This document shows positions 22,982 to 34,430 of a stretch of DNA of 64,000 bases, in pieces; positions within the stretch are counted from its first letter, which is position 1, and each line of letters starts with the position of its first letter. The stretch spans positions 1 through 64,000 of the forward strand of contig CANTUR010001075.1 in the NCBI GenBank assembly GCA_947683625.1, read 5' to 3'. Origin of the DNA: Mallotus nudiflorus (lineage: Eukaryota; Streptophyta; Magnoliopsida; Malpighiales; Euphorbiaceae). The notes under the pieces are model-generated. The model did no database searches. It had not been told where the DNA came from and saw only the letters and a list, made by a program, of their open reading frames with translations. A program made the translations under genes and the position numbers.

Positions 22982-24557
22982 ATAGGGAGTGAATCTCAAA
23001 ACATTTCTTCACTTAGATCATTCTTTGATGGTAATGACTATCCTCATTGGAAATTCAAGATGGAGCTACACCTAGATTATGATTCTATCAAACTTTGGGA
23101 CATTGTCCTAAGAGGTTGGAAACCACCTACAATTATCATTGATGGTGTAGCAACTACTCTTTTAAGAAACTAATGGACCATTGATTAAAAGGAATAAAAT
23201 CACAAAAATAAAAAAGCTATGATTATTCCAGTCTCCTCCATGACAAGAGAAGAAGAAGGCAAGCTACAACATTATATGTCAGCCAAGGAAATGTGGGAGA
23301 CTTAGGAAAATCACTATAAGGAAAATATACAAATGAGAAGTAAGAAGGTTCAACTTCACATGTATGAGTGTGAACTCTTCAAGATGAAGCCTTAAGAGTC
23401 AATAATGGAGAAGGTTCAACTTCACATGTATGAGTATGAACTCTTCAAGATGAAGCCTCAAGAGTCAATCACAAAGATGACTAATGGACTCAATGCTCTT
23501 CTTATAATCCTTAAGAAACTTAGTAAACACTTCACCAAGGAAGAGGTAAACAACAAGATTCTAATAATCCTAATTAAAAAGGATTGAGAATTTTGATTGA
23601 GGAAACTCAATACCTCTCCATTCTATTAACCGACATGCTAATTGGTAAGCTCTTGACATATGAGCTCACCATTAAGCAAAGAGGTGAAGAGCAAGTAGAC
23701 TAAGAAGAAAAGAAAAAGAGCATAGCTCTTAAAGCTCTTCAAGAAGATAGTGAAGAGGAAAATATAAAAGATTCTAGTGATGAAGATGGTGATATTGCCA
23801 TGCTCACTAGAAACTTCAAGAGTTTTTTAGAAAGAACAATTTCTCAAAAACAATGGACTTTAATAAGAAGTTTGAAGGACATGGGAAAAAGAAAATCAAA
23901 AAGGTTACTTGCTATGAATGCAAGAAATCGAGAAACATTAGAAATGAGTTTCCCAGACTCAAATTCAAGAACAAAGGAGTAAAATATAAGAAGAAGACAT
24001 TCAAAGCTATTTAGGATGATTCCTCTAAATCTGAAGAGGAAGAGGAACAACAAGAAGTGACCAATTTTTACTTCATAGCTCTGGAAAATAAAAATGAGGT
24101 ACCATCTACTTCTTATTCTTCCTTTGATGATTGTGATGATTATTATGATGATGATGATGATGAGAGCTTTATTATGAGCAAATTATTAGTTAAATACAAA
24201 AGCTTATTATCTAAGAAGAAACATTATAAGCATGAGTTAGGTAGCTTAACTAAAGAATTAGAAAGTTTAAAAAATAATTTTGCCAAACTTGTTGAATCAA
24301 ATGAAAAACTTGTTAGTGATGCAAAATTTTCTAATTCTTTGGAAGAACAACTTAAGAAAGCAAATGATGAAAATCGTAAGCTTTCTAAGGAGATCTTAGA
24401 ATTAAAGAATTCCATTGCTAAATTTAAGAGAGGAAAAGAAACTTTAGATAGTCTTTTTTACTATCGAACATTTCATGGAGATACCCATGAAATTGGATAT
24501 AAAAATGGAATGTCTTTATCATCTTCATCACATATTAATCTGGACAGTTATACTTGA
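22982..24557 (+). pseudogene. Copia gag, SIRE-like, with C-terminal coiled coil
   Basis: The frame starts at an ATA (probably ATG once): IGSESQNISSLRSFFDGNDY then WKFKMELHLDYD, typical of copia gag. It continues through MTREEEGKLQ, AKEMWET, EYELFKMKPQESI and NNKILIILIKKD. A decayed zinc knuckle (CYECKKSRNIRNEF, about 23908-23950) lies in another frame. The last part, 24057-24557, is open for 166 residues: an acidic run (DDYYDDDDDES), then a coiled coil (KHELGSLTKELESLKNNF, LEEQLKKANDENRKL). Several stops are TGG/CAA to TAG/TAA changes. No protease or RT follows; the sequence breaks at about 24557. Confidence 0.8.
23345..23476 (+). repeat. 66-bp in-frame tandem duplication inside copia gag
   Basis: AAGGTTCAACTTCACATGTA occurs at 23345 and 23411, followed in both by nearly identical sequence for 66 bp. 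The copies differ mainly at TGT/TAT and TAA/CAA. It duplicates 22 codons around KVQLHMYE-ELFKMKP. Confidence 0.88.
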
Positions 24558-24905
<348 letters not shown>

Positions 24906-24922
24906 ATTCCTAATCTTTCAAA

Positions 24923-25096
24923 CACATTAAAATCGACTACCATTTTGTTCACGAAAAAGTTGTTGTTGGTGCATTAATCACACGCTACATTCCCTCTCAT
25001 CAACAAATTGCTGATGTCTTTATCAAACCATTAGCTGCTTCTCCATTCATGTCCGAAGCAAGCTTGGTGTTCATTCAGTCATTCCCTCCAACTTGA
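24923..25096 (+). pseudogene. Copia RNase H C-terminal fragment
   Basis: Frame HIKIDYHFVHEKVVVG, then TRYIPSHQQIADVFIKPL, ending in TGA at 25094-25096. This is the conserved end of copia pol (HIxIDxHFVREKV...QxADxFTKxL), where the family normally has T in place of the I in VFIKPL. The rest of pol is missing. It stands directly before the plus-strand LTR, as a normal 3' end would. Confidence 0.85.
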
Positions 25097-25395
25097 GAAA
25101 GGGTGAAGAAAGTTAGTACAATAACCCAAAGTCAATACAATAACCCACTCAATCAAAGTACAAAAAATTTATCCCTTCCATTAACATAAAGATCACATCA
25201 CCTTCCATTATCAAATTCCAACGTCTCTTTACAACGTCTGTTTCCAAAAGATTAGGAATATTGCCTTACGCAACATAAGCTATAACGTCCCTTTCTTTTG
25301 TTCTGTTTACAATCCATGGTATGTATATTCAGATGTATATCTTGTATAGTTTTCAATGAATGAGAATTACTTTTATCTCTAAATGGTTTCAAAAT
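25097..25395 (+). repeat. Copia 3' LTR fragment
   Basis: Starts after the RNase H stop with the purine-rich GAGAAAGGGTGAAGAAAG, followed by LTR sequence that is the reverse complement of 24820-24905 and then of about 24665-24700. The right border near 25395 is approximate. Confidence 0.6.
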
Positions 25396-26340
25396 GTGGT
25401 AGATTGTATTTTTTTTTAAATACAAATTCAAACAGAAAAAATTTCTTAGTCCCTTGTTTTAAGAAAATAGATTATACATTCTAAATAACAATCCTAAATA
25501 GCTTTGAGTTCTAGTTGTTGAATACTTCTTCTTCTTATTAATCCCTAATTCTGTCATCCACTGTTAATTCAAGTGTTACTACTACTTGCCGCAAATAAGT
25601 TCTCACCCACTCTAGAAGATAACGCAATTCTTTGCAGCTATTCTCCTTAAAAGACGGCTCAATTCAAAATGACCTATTTGGTTTGACAGCTTTAATTTTT
25701 CTTCTGCTATCAATGCTGACAGCAATTATTCATGCTTCAACGCCCTTCAAAAATGGTTTTACTTTCAGCATCCCAACCATGCCACCCCTTCACGTTGGTG
25801 GTGATAGCAACGCCATCATCCAGCTTTTCCAGCTCGATGGTTAGTCTTCCCACTCAATCGCAACTCAGTGGTTAGATCTTCATTGCAGCGAGATGGGTGG
25901 CCCTTTAGTTCCTAGCAGAGGCCATAGGTGTGACCTTGGGTCCTGTAAGGAGAGATAATTAAAATTCAATATTGGAATCCAAATTTGTAAATTAAAATAA
26001 ATATCATAATTTTTATTAAATATATTATAATTTATTTAGTAAATGGTTTATTTTTAATTTTTAATAAATAAATTATAATTTATATATTTTAATTTTTTAA
26101 ACTCATGAATAATTCATGAAACAAATAATATATTAAATTTGGCTCGAATTTAGTTTGAAAATAAAAAGATTAAGTTGTAACTAGATAAAATTTAGCTCAA
26201 CTTTTACATCCTTAGTGACCAAACCGCCATGAGATGGTTAATCTGTTAAGGTTCATTATATATATGTTCATTAAACTTTATTTTTAAATTTTAATTTGGT
26301 TTTATAATTTCAATTTGTATCTATTTAATTATTAAATAAA
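25396..26340. other. AT-rich sequence without a recognised gene
   Basis: An open frame at 25632-25844 (70 residues) has a hydrophobic segment (FGLTALIFLLLSMLTAI) near its start, but no family is recognised and the flanks show no supporting structure. From 25960 onward the sequence is very AT-rich. Confidence 0.3.
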
Positions 26341-26343
26341 TAA

Positions 26344-26396
<53 letters not shown>
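26341..26396. repeat. (TA)n microsatellite
   Basis: Short TAAA repeats followed by an uninterrupted TA run of about 24 units. Confidence 0.95.
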
Positions 26397-26401
<5 letters not shown>

Positions 26402-26745
26402 CGTATTTAGGTGGCATTCCCATGTGATTACAGTAAAACATAAAATCAAATCCCTACAACTGCCATTTTTCCTTATCGCATCGCTGTTCTGTCTCATTGT
26501 TCTTCTACTTCTTCCTTTGATCGGTGGAATAAAAAACTCCTGATCTTACAGCCGTATAATTATAGGAATCAAGTGTATATTTAAAAGCTCATAGAGGAAT
26601 TAAGCCATTAGTTGGACTATTTTATAGTTTTTGTGAACCAGTTAATATATGGAGAAACGCTTATTTACTTAAGATCCAATTATGTATATACAATGGAATC
26701 TATTTTAAATAATTTAATTAAATGTAAAACACTAATGATATAATT

Positions 26746-26749
<4 letters not shown>
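26397..26749. other. No gene seen
   Basis: AT-rich sequence between two TA microsatellites; no open frame or repeat family recognised. Confidence 0.4.

Positions 26750-26799
<50 letters not shown>
26750..26799. repeat. (TA)n microsatellite
   Basis: Uninterrupted TA run of about 25 units. Confidence 0.95.
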
Positions 26800-26802
<3 letters not shown>

Positions 26803-26929
26803 GAATATAGTTAGATGTGCACTGAGTGTAATATACCCAATGGTTAGATGTGAATGATAAAAATATGTATTTTATTTTTATTGGTTAAATGTTTTGCACT
26901 TGAGTTATGTGTCATGTATATGTTAGGTA

Positions 26930-27580
26930 GTTTCCGCAAGTGCACGGTTCACAACAAATAGTAAAGTTTGAGTATCGAATATATATCATTCCCATGAGGA
27001 GATTGATACCAAGTACCAACTGGAATTTTATTTCCACAAGCTAACAAATAAATTAAATTGAAACGAAACAATGAATTAATAGCAAAGAGAAAATCTAAAT
27101 CTAAAATATTCCTTTAAAATTCAATAATCGAAAGCTAGAGTTCATATTTGCTTCACTAGTCGCTACTTGAATTATAGGATTTAATTTCAATTCAATTTGA
27201 TAACATAATCAAGGGTAAATTACTAAAATTACCTAAAGTCTCTTTCGAGATCAATTAAGCATGCCCAAACTAATTACCGCCTATTTTCATGGTCAAGTCA
27301 ATTAATCAAGGCTTATTAAGTTCTTTAGCAATTTAATGCTTCCCAAAGGACTCGTCTACTTTTGTGATCAAGGATCCTAAGCTTTACAGCTTCATGAGCT
27401 AACATATTATAAAACTTTCATTGTCTCTAATCTATCCACAAACATGCATTTAATTAGGCCTAAGATCAAATATAGGAACAAATAAAACAACCAGCAAAAT
27501 TGACTAAATATTAACTTATTGAATTATGCAACTTATTGAATTTGATCATAAATCAAAACTATAGTGATTATAATTATACA
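26930..27580. repeat. Dispersed LTR-like repeat
   Basis: Contains CCGCAAGTGCACGG followed by a GAGTATCGAA-TATCATTCCCATGAGGA block, a signature I associate with a widespread plant LTR-type repeat. No matching partner copy is in the window, ends are not defined and no coding sequence adjoins it. Confidence 0.35.
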
Positions 27581-27785
27581 GTTTCATAAAGGGTGAATTA
27601 CTATTTACTTCTTGTAATTTGATATATTATATTACTTGATTCTTGACATTTAAAATTTATTTTATTTCCTCCTTCTATTTTACATAATTATATTATTTAC
27701 CTATTCCATCAAATTTTTCATCACAATTATTGTTAATTGACATGACATTATCAAGTAAATACTATTTACACTTGTATATATCTAA
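27581..27785. other. AT-rich spacer
   Basis: No gene or recognised repeat; directly precedes the satellite islet. Confidence 0.4.
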
Positions 27786-28125
27786 AGTGGGCTTTTGTAT
27801 TTGGGCTTCAAATGGATATTCGTGGCAGCATCAGTTAACCCACGGGTCCCATAATATATTAAATCAAAGCTGACTCAGAGGGCCATAATAAGGGCTTTAA
27901 ACTTTTTCTATAGCAGTTTATCTTCAGGCCCAAATATTTTTGTCTAGGCCCATTGATTTGATAGAGTAGGCTTTTGCACTTGGGCTTTAAATGGACGTTC
28001 ATGGCAGCGTCAGTTAACCCACGAGGCCCATAATATATGAAATCAAAGCTGACTCAAAGGGCTATAATAGGGTTTATAAATTTCCTCTATAGCAGTCCAT
28101 CTTCAAGCCCAAATATTTTTGTCTA
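27786..28125 (+). repeat. 179-bp satellite islet, forward block (about 1.9 monomers)
   Basis: AAGTGGGCTTTTGTATTTGG opens the block; GGCCCA-AATATTTTTGTCTA closes it. Sequence and orientation match the array at 1-11790. It lies about 16 kb from that array, beyond element A and the copia pieces. Confidence 0.93.
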
Positions 28126-28632
28126 TCAAATCCATGGGCATAAACAAAGATATTTGGGCCCAAAGACGGATCGCTATAGATGAAGTTTATAGCCCGCATT
28201 ATAGCCCTCTGAGTTAACTTCGATTTGATATATTATGGCCCCTTATGGGTCAACCGATGCTGCCACGAACGGCCATTTGAAACCCAAGTATGAAAGCCCA
28301 CTCTATCAAATCAATGGGCCTAAATAAAAATATTTGGGCTTAAAGATGGACTACAATACACAAATTTTATAGCCCCTATTATAGCCCTCTGAGTCAGCTT
28401 TAATTTGATATATTATGGGCCCTGTGGGCCAACCAATGCTGCCATGAACATCCATTTAAAGCCCAAGTACAAAAGCCCACTCTAACAAATTCATAGGCCC
28501 AAACAAAGGTATTTGGGCCTGAAGACGGACCACTATAGACAAAGTTTATAGTCCCCATTATAGCCCTCTGAGTCAGCTTTGATTTGATATATTATGGGCC
28601 CCTGCGGTCAACCGATGCTACCACGAACGTCT
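28126..28632 (-). repeat. 179-bp satellite islet, inverted block (about 2.8 monomers)
   Basis: From TCAAATCCATGGGC onward the satellite runs in reverse complement, with AGCCC(T/C)...ATTATAGCCCTCTGAG and TTTGATATATTATGG landmarks. The two blocks meet tail to tail at about 28125. The block ends at GCTACCACGAACG near 28632, next to element C. Confidence 0.93.
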
Positions 28633-28640
28633 GTAGAAGT

Positions 28641-28800
28641 GACCTAAGGGTGCTAGCTTCGGTTACTGGACTTATTCTTGGTGCATTAGAAGCACAGTCC
28701 AAGTGCTGTATAGTCTTAGTGCATTAAAAGTGTGTCCTAAGTGCTGAACCTCAGTACTATATAAGCGACTTGAGGGTGCCAGTTTTCAGTTACTAGACAT
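28641..28800. repeat. Imperfect ~126-bp duplication at the end of element C
   Basis: GACCTAAGGGTGCTAGCTTC at 28641 corresponds to GACTTGAGGGTGCCAG at 28767. Between them, GTGCATTAGAAG and GTGCATTAAAAG form a ~38-bp sub-repeat. It lies in the same place as the longer repeats of A and B, after the antisense gene. Confidence 0.65.
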
Positions 28801-29047
28801 TGATGCTGGAGATTTAGATGCTCAGCATGGAGGGATAGCTAGCAGTGATGTGCACAGGGTTGAGAACTGCTTATGTCATTTAATGCCTTTTTTGAAATTT
28901 GAATTGTGTAACCCTTATGTCTATTCGTGTATCAGAAGATGAGATATTCTACTATCATAATGATAACTGCTTAATTAATGAGTCTTTTTTATTTTCTAAA
29001 CTGCCCTTAATAATGTTGGAGAAACCAAAGTATTTATAAGGGTAGTA

Positions 29048-30905
29048 ATGGCTTATTCTGAGATAGATGAAGAGTTATTAGGGTGGTATTATAGGCATTT
29101 TAGTAGTCCCATCGATTTCATCATGTACACTGTCAATAGGCAATTTAGAGCCCATACTCAATGCTAGGCTTCAATAGGTTAGTTATGTATTTTGACCAAC
29201 TATAGGGGGTTCTAAAGGTCCCTCTAGATCCCTTTGTAAAAATATTCTTAAATAAGTATAACATAACACCCGGTCATCTTCATTCTAATAGTTACCGAAT
29301 TGTGACCAGGTATATAGAGTTAATGCATGAGGAGGGTTAGGGAGCCAAACTTAGACGTCCTACAATACTTGTATAGTCTGAATAAGAAAAAAAGGGAGAT
29401 GATGTTCTCATTATCAGCCATCCCTAACCACAGCCTTTTTGTGAAGCTTCTGAACCTTCACAAGAAGTGGAGGCACAAATTCTTCTTTATTGAGCACCAC
29501 TTGGACTTCGTGGATGTTCGACAAATGTGGTTAGATGAGTGCCATAAGGTGAAACGGCCTTTAAAGTTATCCGACCCATAATACAGATATGGTCCTGAGA
29601 CTTCATCTCAATGGCCTAGCCAATGCTCGATCAGCCAAAGATGTATCACGAAGATATATGTGGAGAGTCTGCCCAAATCATGTACAATCCACTAGTATGT
29701 TTTGAACTTCATGAGGTATTGTTCTAACTTTTATAGTTTTCTTTTTTTTTTTATTTATAGATGGCTGACTTTTTTTTACATTTGTGGATGGGATTTGGCT
29801 TGTAGTTGGCTAGCCAAAGATGCAAGAAGAAGCTCAGATCTCCTCCCCATTGCCCGAGCCTATAGCACTAGCGGTCGTGAATGAAGCCATCATCAGTCTG
29901 AATGGGAAAGTTGTAGCCAGGTCCTCTCATACTGAAAAGGAAGGGAGATGGAAAATGTGCTCATATACAGAAACTTAGATGTTGAGGAACTTGATGAAGA
30001 GATATTTGTCCAGTGTCTGAGGCTCTCCAGGTATCCGAACATGAGGACTTGGATTCTAAATAAAATAAAACATCCAAGTGTCTAGAACACCCAAGTGTCT
30101 AGAACACCCAAGTTAGAGATTAGTATGCTGAGTCCTTAAGGTTACTAGCTGATATGCAGCGTTGCATAGTGGAGGGTCATAAAGAGCTGTTTAACTCCAT
30201 TATTAAGCATTCGCTAGAGGTAAGTATTTGATGTTGCTTAATCTATTATGTTTTAGGTTTTAATAAAATGACATAAGTTTTCTTTTCTCAGATGACTCAG
30301 GCTTTGTTATTGGCAGAGGATGAATATTTCTTTCAAAAGAGCCAATATAACCTAAAGGAGACAGAGGTGGGGACCATAGCGATCGACTTCAAAAAGAAGT
30401 TAGATAACGCAAATGCGAAGCTAGAACTCTACTAGACTAAATATGCAGAGGCTAAGTCTAAGGCGGAGGTGAGCCAAAAGAAGGTGGTTGAGCTAGAGCA
30501 TAATTAAGCTCAGCTGACTATGAGGATTGAAGAGCAAGACTCTTGGATTGCTGACCTAGAAAGGAAGCTGGGTGAGGCCGAGAAATCTTAAGAAAATGAC
30601 AAGAGATCCTTTCAAAACATGGTTAAAGGATTTCTTAAGGCCTGTAGGTTCGAGTGTATGAGAGTCTTGCTTTCCCAAAATTTGGAACTAGACTTGACGG
30701 ACCTAGATAAGATAACACTGGCTGACCTGGCCAGGATTGCTTCTGAAGAGGATGCCTAAAGCAAGCCTCTTCCCTTTGTGTGAAGAAATTTGTCAAATCA
30801 GTTGGGGAACTATCTTCTGAGCCTTCTGCATCTATTAAGGCTGCTAGTGCTGCTCCTTCCTTTGTGTCTAAGTCTGAGCCGTCCAATGCTGAGTTGCTAG
30901 ACTAG
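29048..30905 (+). pseudogene. Antisense gene of element C: Transposase_28-like domain plus coiled coil
   Basis: ATG at 29048 starts MAYSEIDEELLGWYYRHFSS. After stops and frame changes comes KVPLDPFVKIFLNKYNITPG, then RIVTRYIELMHEEG and, near 29440, KKWRHKFFFIEHHLDF. These fit the 'putative gypsy type transposon' (Transposase_28) pattern of plants. A second exon follows near 29760. An intron-like stretch 30220-30291 has a GAG/GTAAGT donor and a TTTTCTCAG acceptor. The next exon begins MTQALLLAEDEYFFQKS and is a coiled coil (KKKLDNANAKLELY, RIEEQDSWIADLERKLGEAE). The gene ends near 30905 with SNAELLD. It faces pol, whose last part ends at about 31210. Function unknown; such genes are known from Tat-lineage elements. 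Confidence 0.75.
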
Positions 30906-31209
30906 AGATTTTTTTTATTTTGTAACATAATTTTTCCATCAATAAATGAAGATACTTTATGTAATAGTATTTTAAGTACATCTACTAGTAATATTTTTTA
31001 AGGCAATCTAAGTTCTAATATCATTGTAATTCCTTCCATTGTCTATCTCTTATTTGTATGCCCCTTTAGATGTTCACTCTATAATCTGATAAGGGCCTTC
31101 CCAGTTAGGTTATAGTTTTGTCAGTACCAAAGTTTCCATTGTCGATGTCTACCCTTCTGAGCACCTAGTCTCCTATCTTGTACTGTCTTGGTTGGATACA
31201 ATAGAGATG

Positions 31210-32140
31210 ATATTACGCTATTTTCCACCTATATGCTTTACTACAACAGATACCCATTCTCTTCTTTCTTCTAATAGATCCAAGCATATTTGGTTGTTAA
31301 TGTTGTTGATGTCCTTATCTAATTCTCTACTAACCTTGTAACTTGGTGATTTGATTTCTACTAGTATCACTGTGTCTATACCATAGGTTAGTCTAAATGG
31401 TATTTCTTCCTTGGATGATTTGGGTGTAGTCCTGTAAGCCCAGATAATATTGTTAAGTTCTTTGATCCAATTTCTGTTCTTTTTGTCGAGCCTCTTCTTT
31501 AATCCTTGCATGATAATCTTGTTGGTGACCTTCATTTGCCTATTTGTCTGCGGGTGAGCTACTGAGGTGAAACGGAGCTTTATTCCAAAGTCAGAGAAGA
31601 ATCTTTTGAACTTCTTATTATAGACTGCTTTCCATTGTCCGTGATCAGGTTATGTGGTATTTCAAACTTGTAAATGATTTCTCTCCAAAAGAAGTGTTAA
31701 ATTCAGGCTTCTGTGCTAGTTGTTACAGTTTAAACTTCTAGCCATTTAGTGAAATGGTCCATGGCCACAATTAATAATTTTTTTTATGATGTGGAGGCTA
31801 AGAAGGAACCCAGGATGTCCATTCACCACATGGTAAAGGGCCAAGGGTTGCCAATTGGATGTTAAGCATCGAAGGGTTTGCAGTTGAGACAGGCAAACTA
31901 CTAGCACTTATGACATTCCTAAGTTAGCTTTTAAGCATCCTTGGACATGGTGGGCCATCGTTAATGTGTAATGTGATTCGTGTGCTCCATAAATTTTTTC
32001 ATGGATTTCCCTGAGTACATAATTCCCTTCTTTTGGGGATACACATTTAGACCATGGGTGTGAGAGGGATCTTCTGTAGAGCTATCCATGATCGATAAAG
32101 TAGTGGGCTGCCTTTATCTTTAGTTTTTGAGCTTTTAATT
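31210..32140 (-). pseudogene. Element C: integrase
   Basis: Minus-strand segments: a partial zinc site (CHKC near 31910), the core start MDILGSFLAS (first Asp) with VAMDHFTKWLEV, then IPHNLITDNGKQ (second Asp), and HPQTNRQMKVTNKIIMQGLK, then NWIKELNNIIWAYRTTPKSS and PFRLTYGIDTVI. The position of the catalytic Glu (usually HPQTNGQVEVTNK) is Lys here, a G-to-A change. Stops occur between segments; the last frame (31535-31218) is open. Confidence 0.8.
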
Positions 32141-32440
32141 TATCTTTTGGAAGTGTCCATTGGACAATTGGTTTCATCCATTCTAGACTACCTATGTCTC
32201 CATGATATTTGGATCCTCGATACTGGGTCTTATTAATGCTTCGGTGAGCTCCATAGCTTTGAACACCTAATCATCTTTAGCTTCTGGCATGGCCAAGAGG
32301 TCAGCCTCAAAGTTTTCATTTTGAGGTATCTAGACTATTTCCCACTATCAACCATCTTACTTGATCTTCTTCAAGAGCTACATGACTTTTCCAATATATA
32401 TGGCGATGCATGGATCTTTAATTTGGAATGTCCCTTTAAC
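32141..32440 (-). pseudogene. Element C: RNase H to integrase connection
   Basis: Between the RNase H and integrase domains; decayed reading frames with stops, no motif to name. Confidence 0.4.
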
Positions 32441-32788
32441 CTAGTTTATTACTAATTGAGAGTATAAGTGTATCGTAAGATGCTCGGCTTTGACTTTTGT
32501 AGCTAACTTTAGGCCCGTGATAAGTGCCTTATATTCTACTGCATTGTTGGTTACATTATACTCTATTTGAACTGCATATCTTATATGAACTTTATGCGAT
32601 CCTTTAGGGATAAGCCCAACACTGAATCCTTGAATGGAGGATGCCCCATCGACATAAAGCCTCCATTCTGATGCCTTGGAGGTGGCAAGATCTTCTAGTA
32701 TTATTTCTTGTACAAAGTTTATTAATGCTTGAGCATTCACCTGCTGTTGGGACTCATAGTCGATGTTGAATTCTCTGAGTAATACCAA
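32441..32788 (-). pseudogene. Element C: archaeal-like RNase H
   Basis: Open for 115 residues: EWRLYVDGASSIQGFSVGLI (first Asp), YNVTNNAVEYKALITGLKLA (Glu) and LTIHLYSQLVIN, where the usual S-D-S has become L-Y-S, losing the next Asp. The fold type (VDGAS...TNN-EY-AL) is the second, archaeal-like RNase H that marks Tat-lineage elements. Confidence 0.8.
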
Positions 32789-33159
32789 CCATTGGACTAA
32801 TTTGCCTAATGTCTCAGGTCTCTAAAGAATTTTTCTCAAAGGAAAGCCAGATCTTACAATAATGGGATGAGCCTGGAAGTAGTGTCTGAGCTTTCGAGAT
32901 GTGTGGACGACCGCCATGGTCATTTTATCTAGTGTTGGGTACCGAATCTCAAATCCTCAAAGTACTTTGCTAATATAGTATACCAAACTTTGCTGGCTCT
33001 CTTCCTCCCTCACCAATACCGAGGCTTTGGATTCTTGGCCCACAGAGAGGTATAAGTATAGTGTTTCCTTGGGGACCGGCCTACTAAGCAGAGGTGGTGA
33101 GGATATGAACTTTTAATATCTTCAAAGGCTGCCTAGTAATATTCATTCCAAACAATTTC

Positions 33160-33900
33160 TTAGAATTTTTCAAAGCTCAAAATAGTGGTAGGCACCGTTT
33201 GGCTAAGCAAGAGATGGAACGCCCCAAAGCCATGATTTTTCCATTCAGTTTATATAGCTTGTGGATAGTCTTCAGAGATTTCATATTAAGAATGGCCTCC
33301 ATCTTTTCCGAGTTAGCTTCAATACCTCTGTGGGATATCATGAATCCTAGGAACTTTCTTGGCTTGACTCTAGAGATGCACTTTTTTGGATTCAACTTGA
33401 TCTAGGACTAGCTTAGCAATTAGAGGATTTGATCAAAGTCCATGGGGTGTTGTTCTGCATTCTTGCTTTTGATAATAATGTCATCCACATATACTTCTAC
33501 ATTTCTCCCAATCTGGTTTCTAAGTACATGGTTCAACATCCTTTGATAGGTTGCTCCAGCATTTTTTAATCCGAAGTGCATTACTTTGTAGCAGTAAAGT
33601 CCCTTGTGGGTGATGAAATATGTTTTCTCTTAGACTTCCTCCTTCATCAGTATCTGGTGATATCCTTGTGCTACATCTACAAAACTATACAAACCATGGC
33701 CGGCAGTGGAGTCTACTAGTTGGTCAATTATTGGCAATGGGTAGTTATCCTTAGGGCATGCCTGGTTGAGGTCAGTATAATTCATACACATTCTATATTT
33801 GCCATTTGATTTATTTACTAGCACTATGTTGGCTACCCATTCCGGGTGGGTAACTTCTTTGATGAATCCAGCTTTTGGCAACTTCTTTATTTCTTCATCA
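33160..33900 (-). pseudogene. Element C: reverse transcriptase
   Basis: 33881-33630 reads AGFIKEVTHPEWVANIVLV, KYRMCMNYTDLNQACPKDNY and SFVDVAQGYHQI. The next part carries VEVYVDDIIIKSKNAEQH with the catalytic YVDD intact. 33395-33177 reads MNPKKCISRVKPRKFLGFMI, then HRGIEANSEKMEAI. The frame is interrupted only by a few stops. Typical order of gypsy RT fingers, palm and thumb. Confidence 0.87.
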
Positions 33901-34089
33901 ATTATCTTCTACCTCTTATATGCAAAAGTTCTCTTCTTTTAGATCACTGGCATCATCCCTGGTCTACCTCTCATATTTGAATTGTAAGTGTTCCACCTTT
34001 GTTTGGAATCTTCATAGTCAATTGTTAGATACTTATGACTACATTAGTTTCGTAAAGTATCAGTTGTCCTATAATACCATTGTATGCTA

Positions 34090-34430
34090 GTCGGAGGTCC
34101 ACCACATTGAACTGAGCTTTGATGACTTTCATTTCTTTAATGCCCCAATTTCCAAATTCCAGAATTAGCTCTATAATTCCCATTAGCTATATAGTTCCTC
34201 CACATAAGCTTGTAACATAATTTTGGATAGCCTTCAAGTTAGTGACAGAGCCTCCCATTACTTTGTAAGCATTCCAAGATAATGCAATGATGGTGCTTCT
34301 ATCATCGACCATTAACCTTTGCTGACTTTTGTTTCTTCATGGTCCCTATCTTTTAAATCAAACATGATGATTTATCTTTTATTAAGGGCAAATCTTTCCT
34401 CTCTGCGGCTCATTTTAGTTCTTTTCTCGG
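34090..34430 (-). pseudogene. Element C: protease
   Basis: Minus-strand VDDRSTIIAL (about 34305-34275), then AYKVMGGSVTNLKAI and FNVVDLRLAYNGIIG, the usual pattern of plant gypsy protease. The D-D-x-S-T active-site area has Arg where Gly is expected. Frame broken by stops. Confidence 0.65.

Noticed and set aside
25632..25844. 70-residue open frame with a membrane-like segment
   Set aside because: No recognised family, no support from flanks, and short; kept only as a remark.
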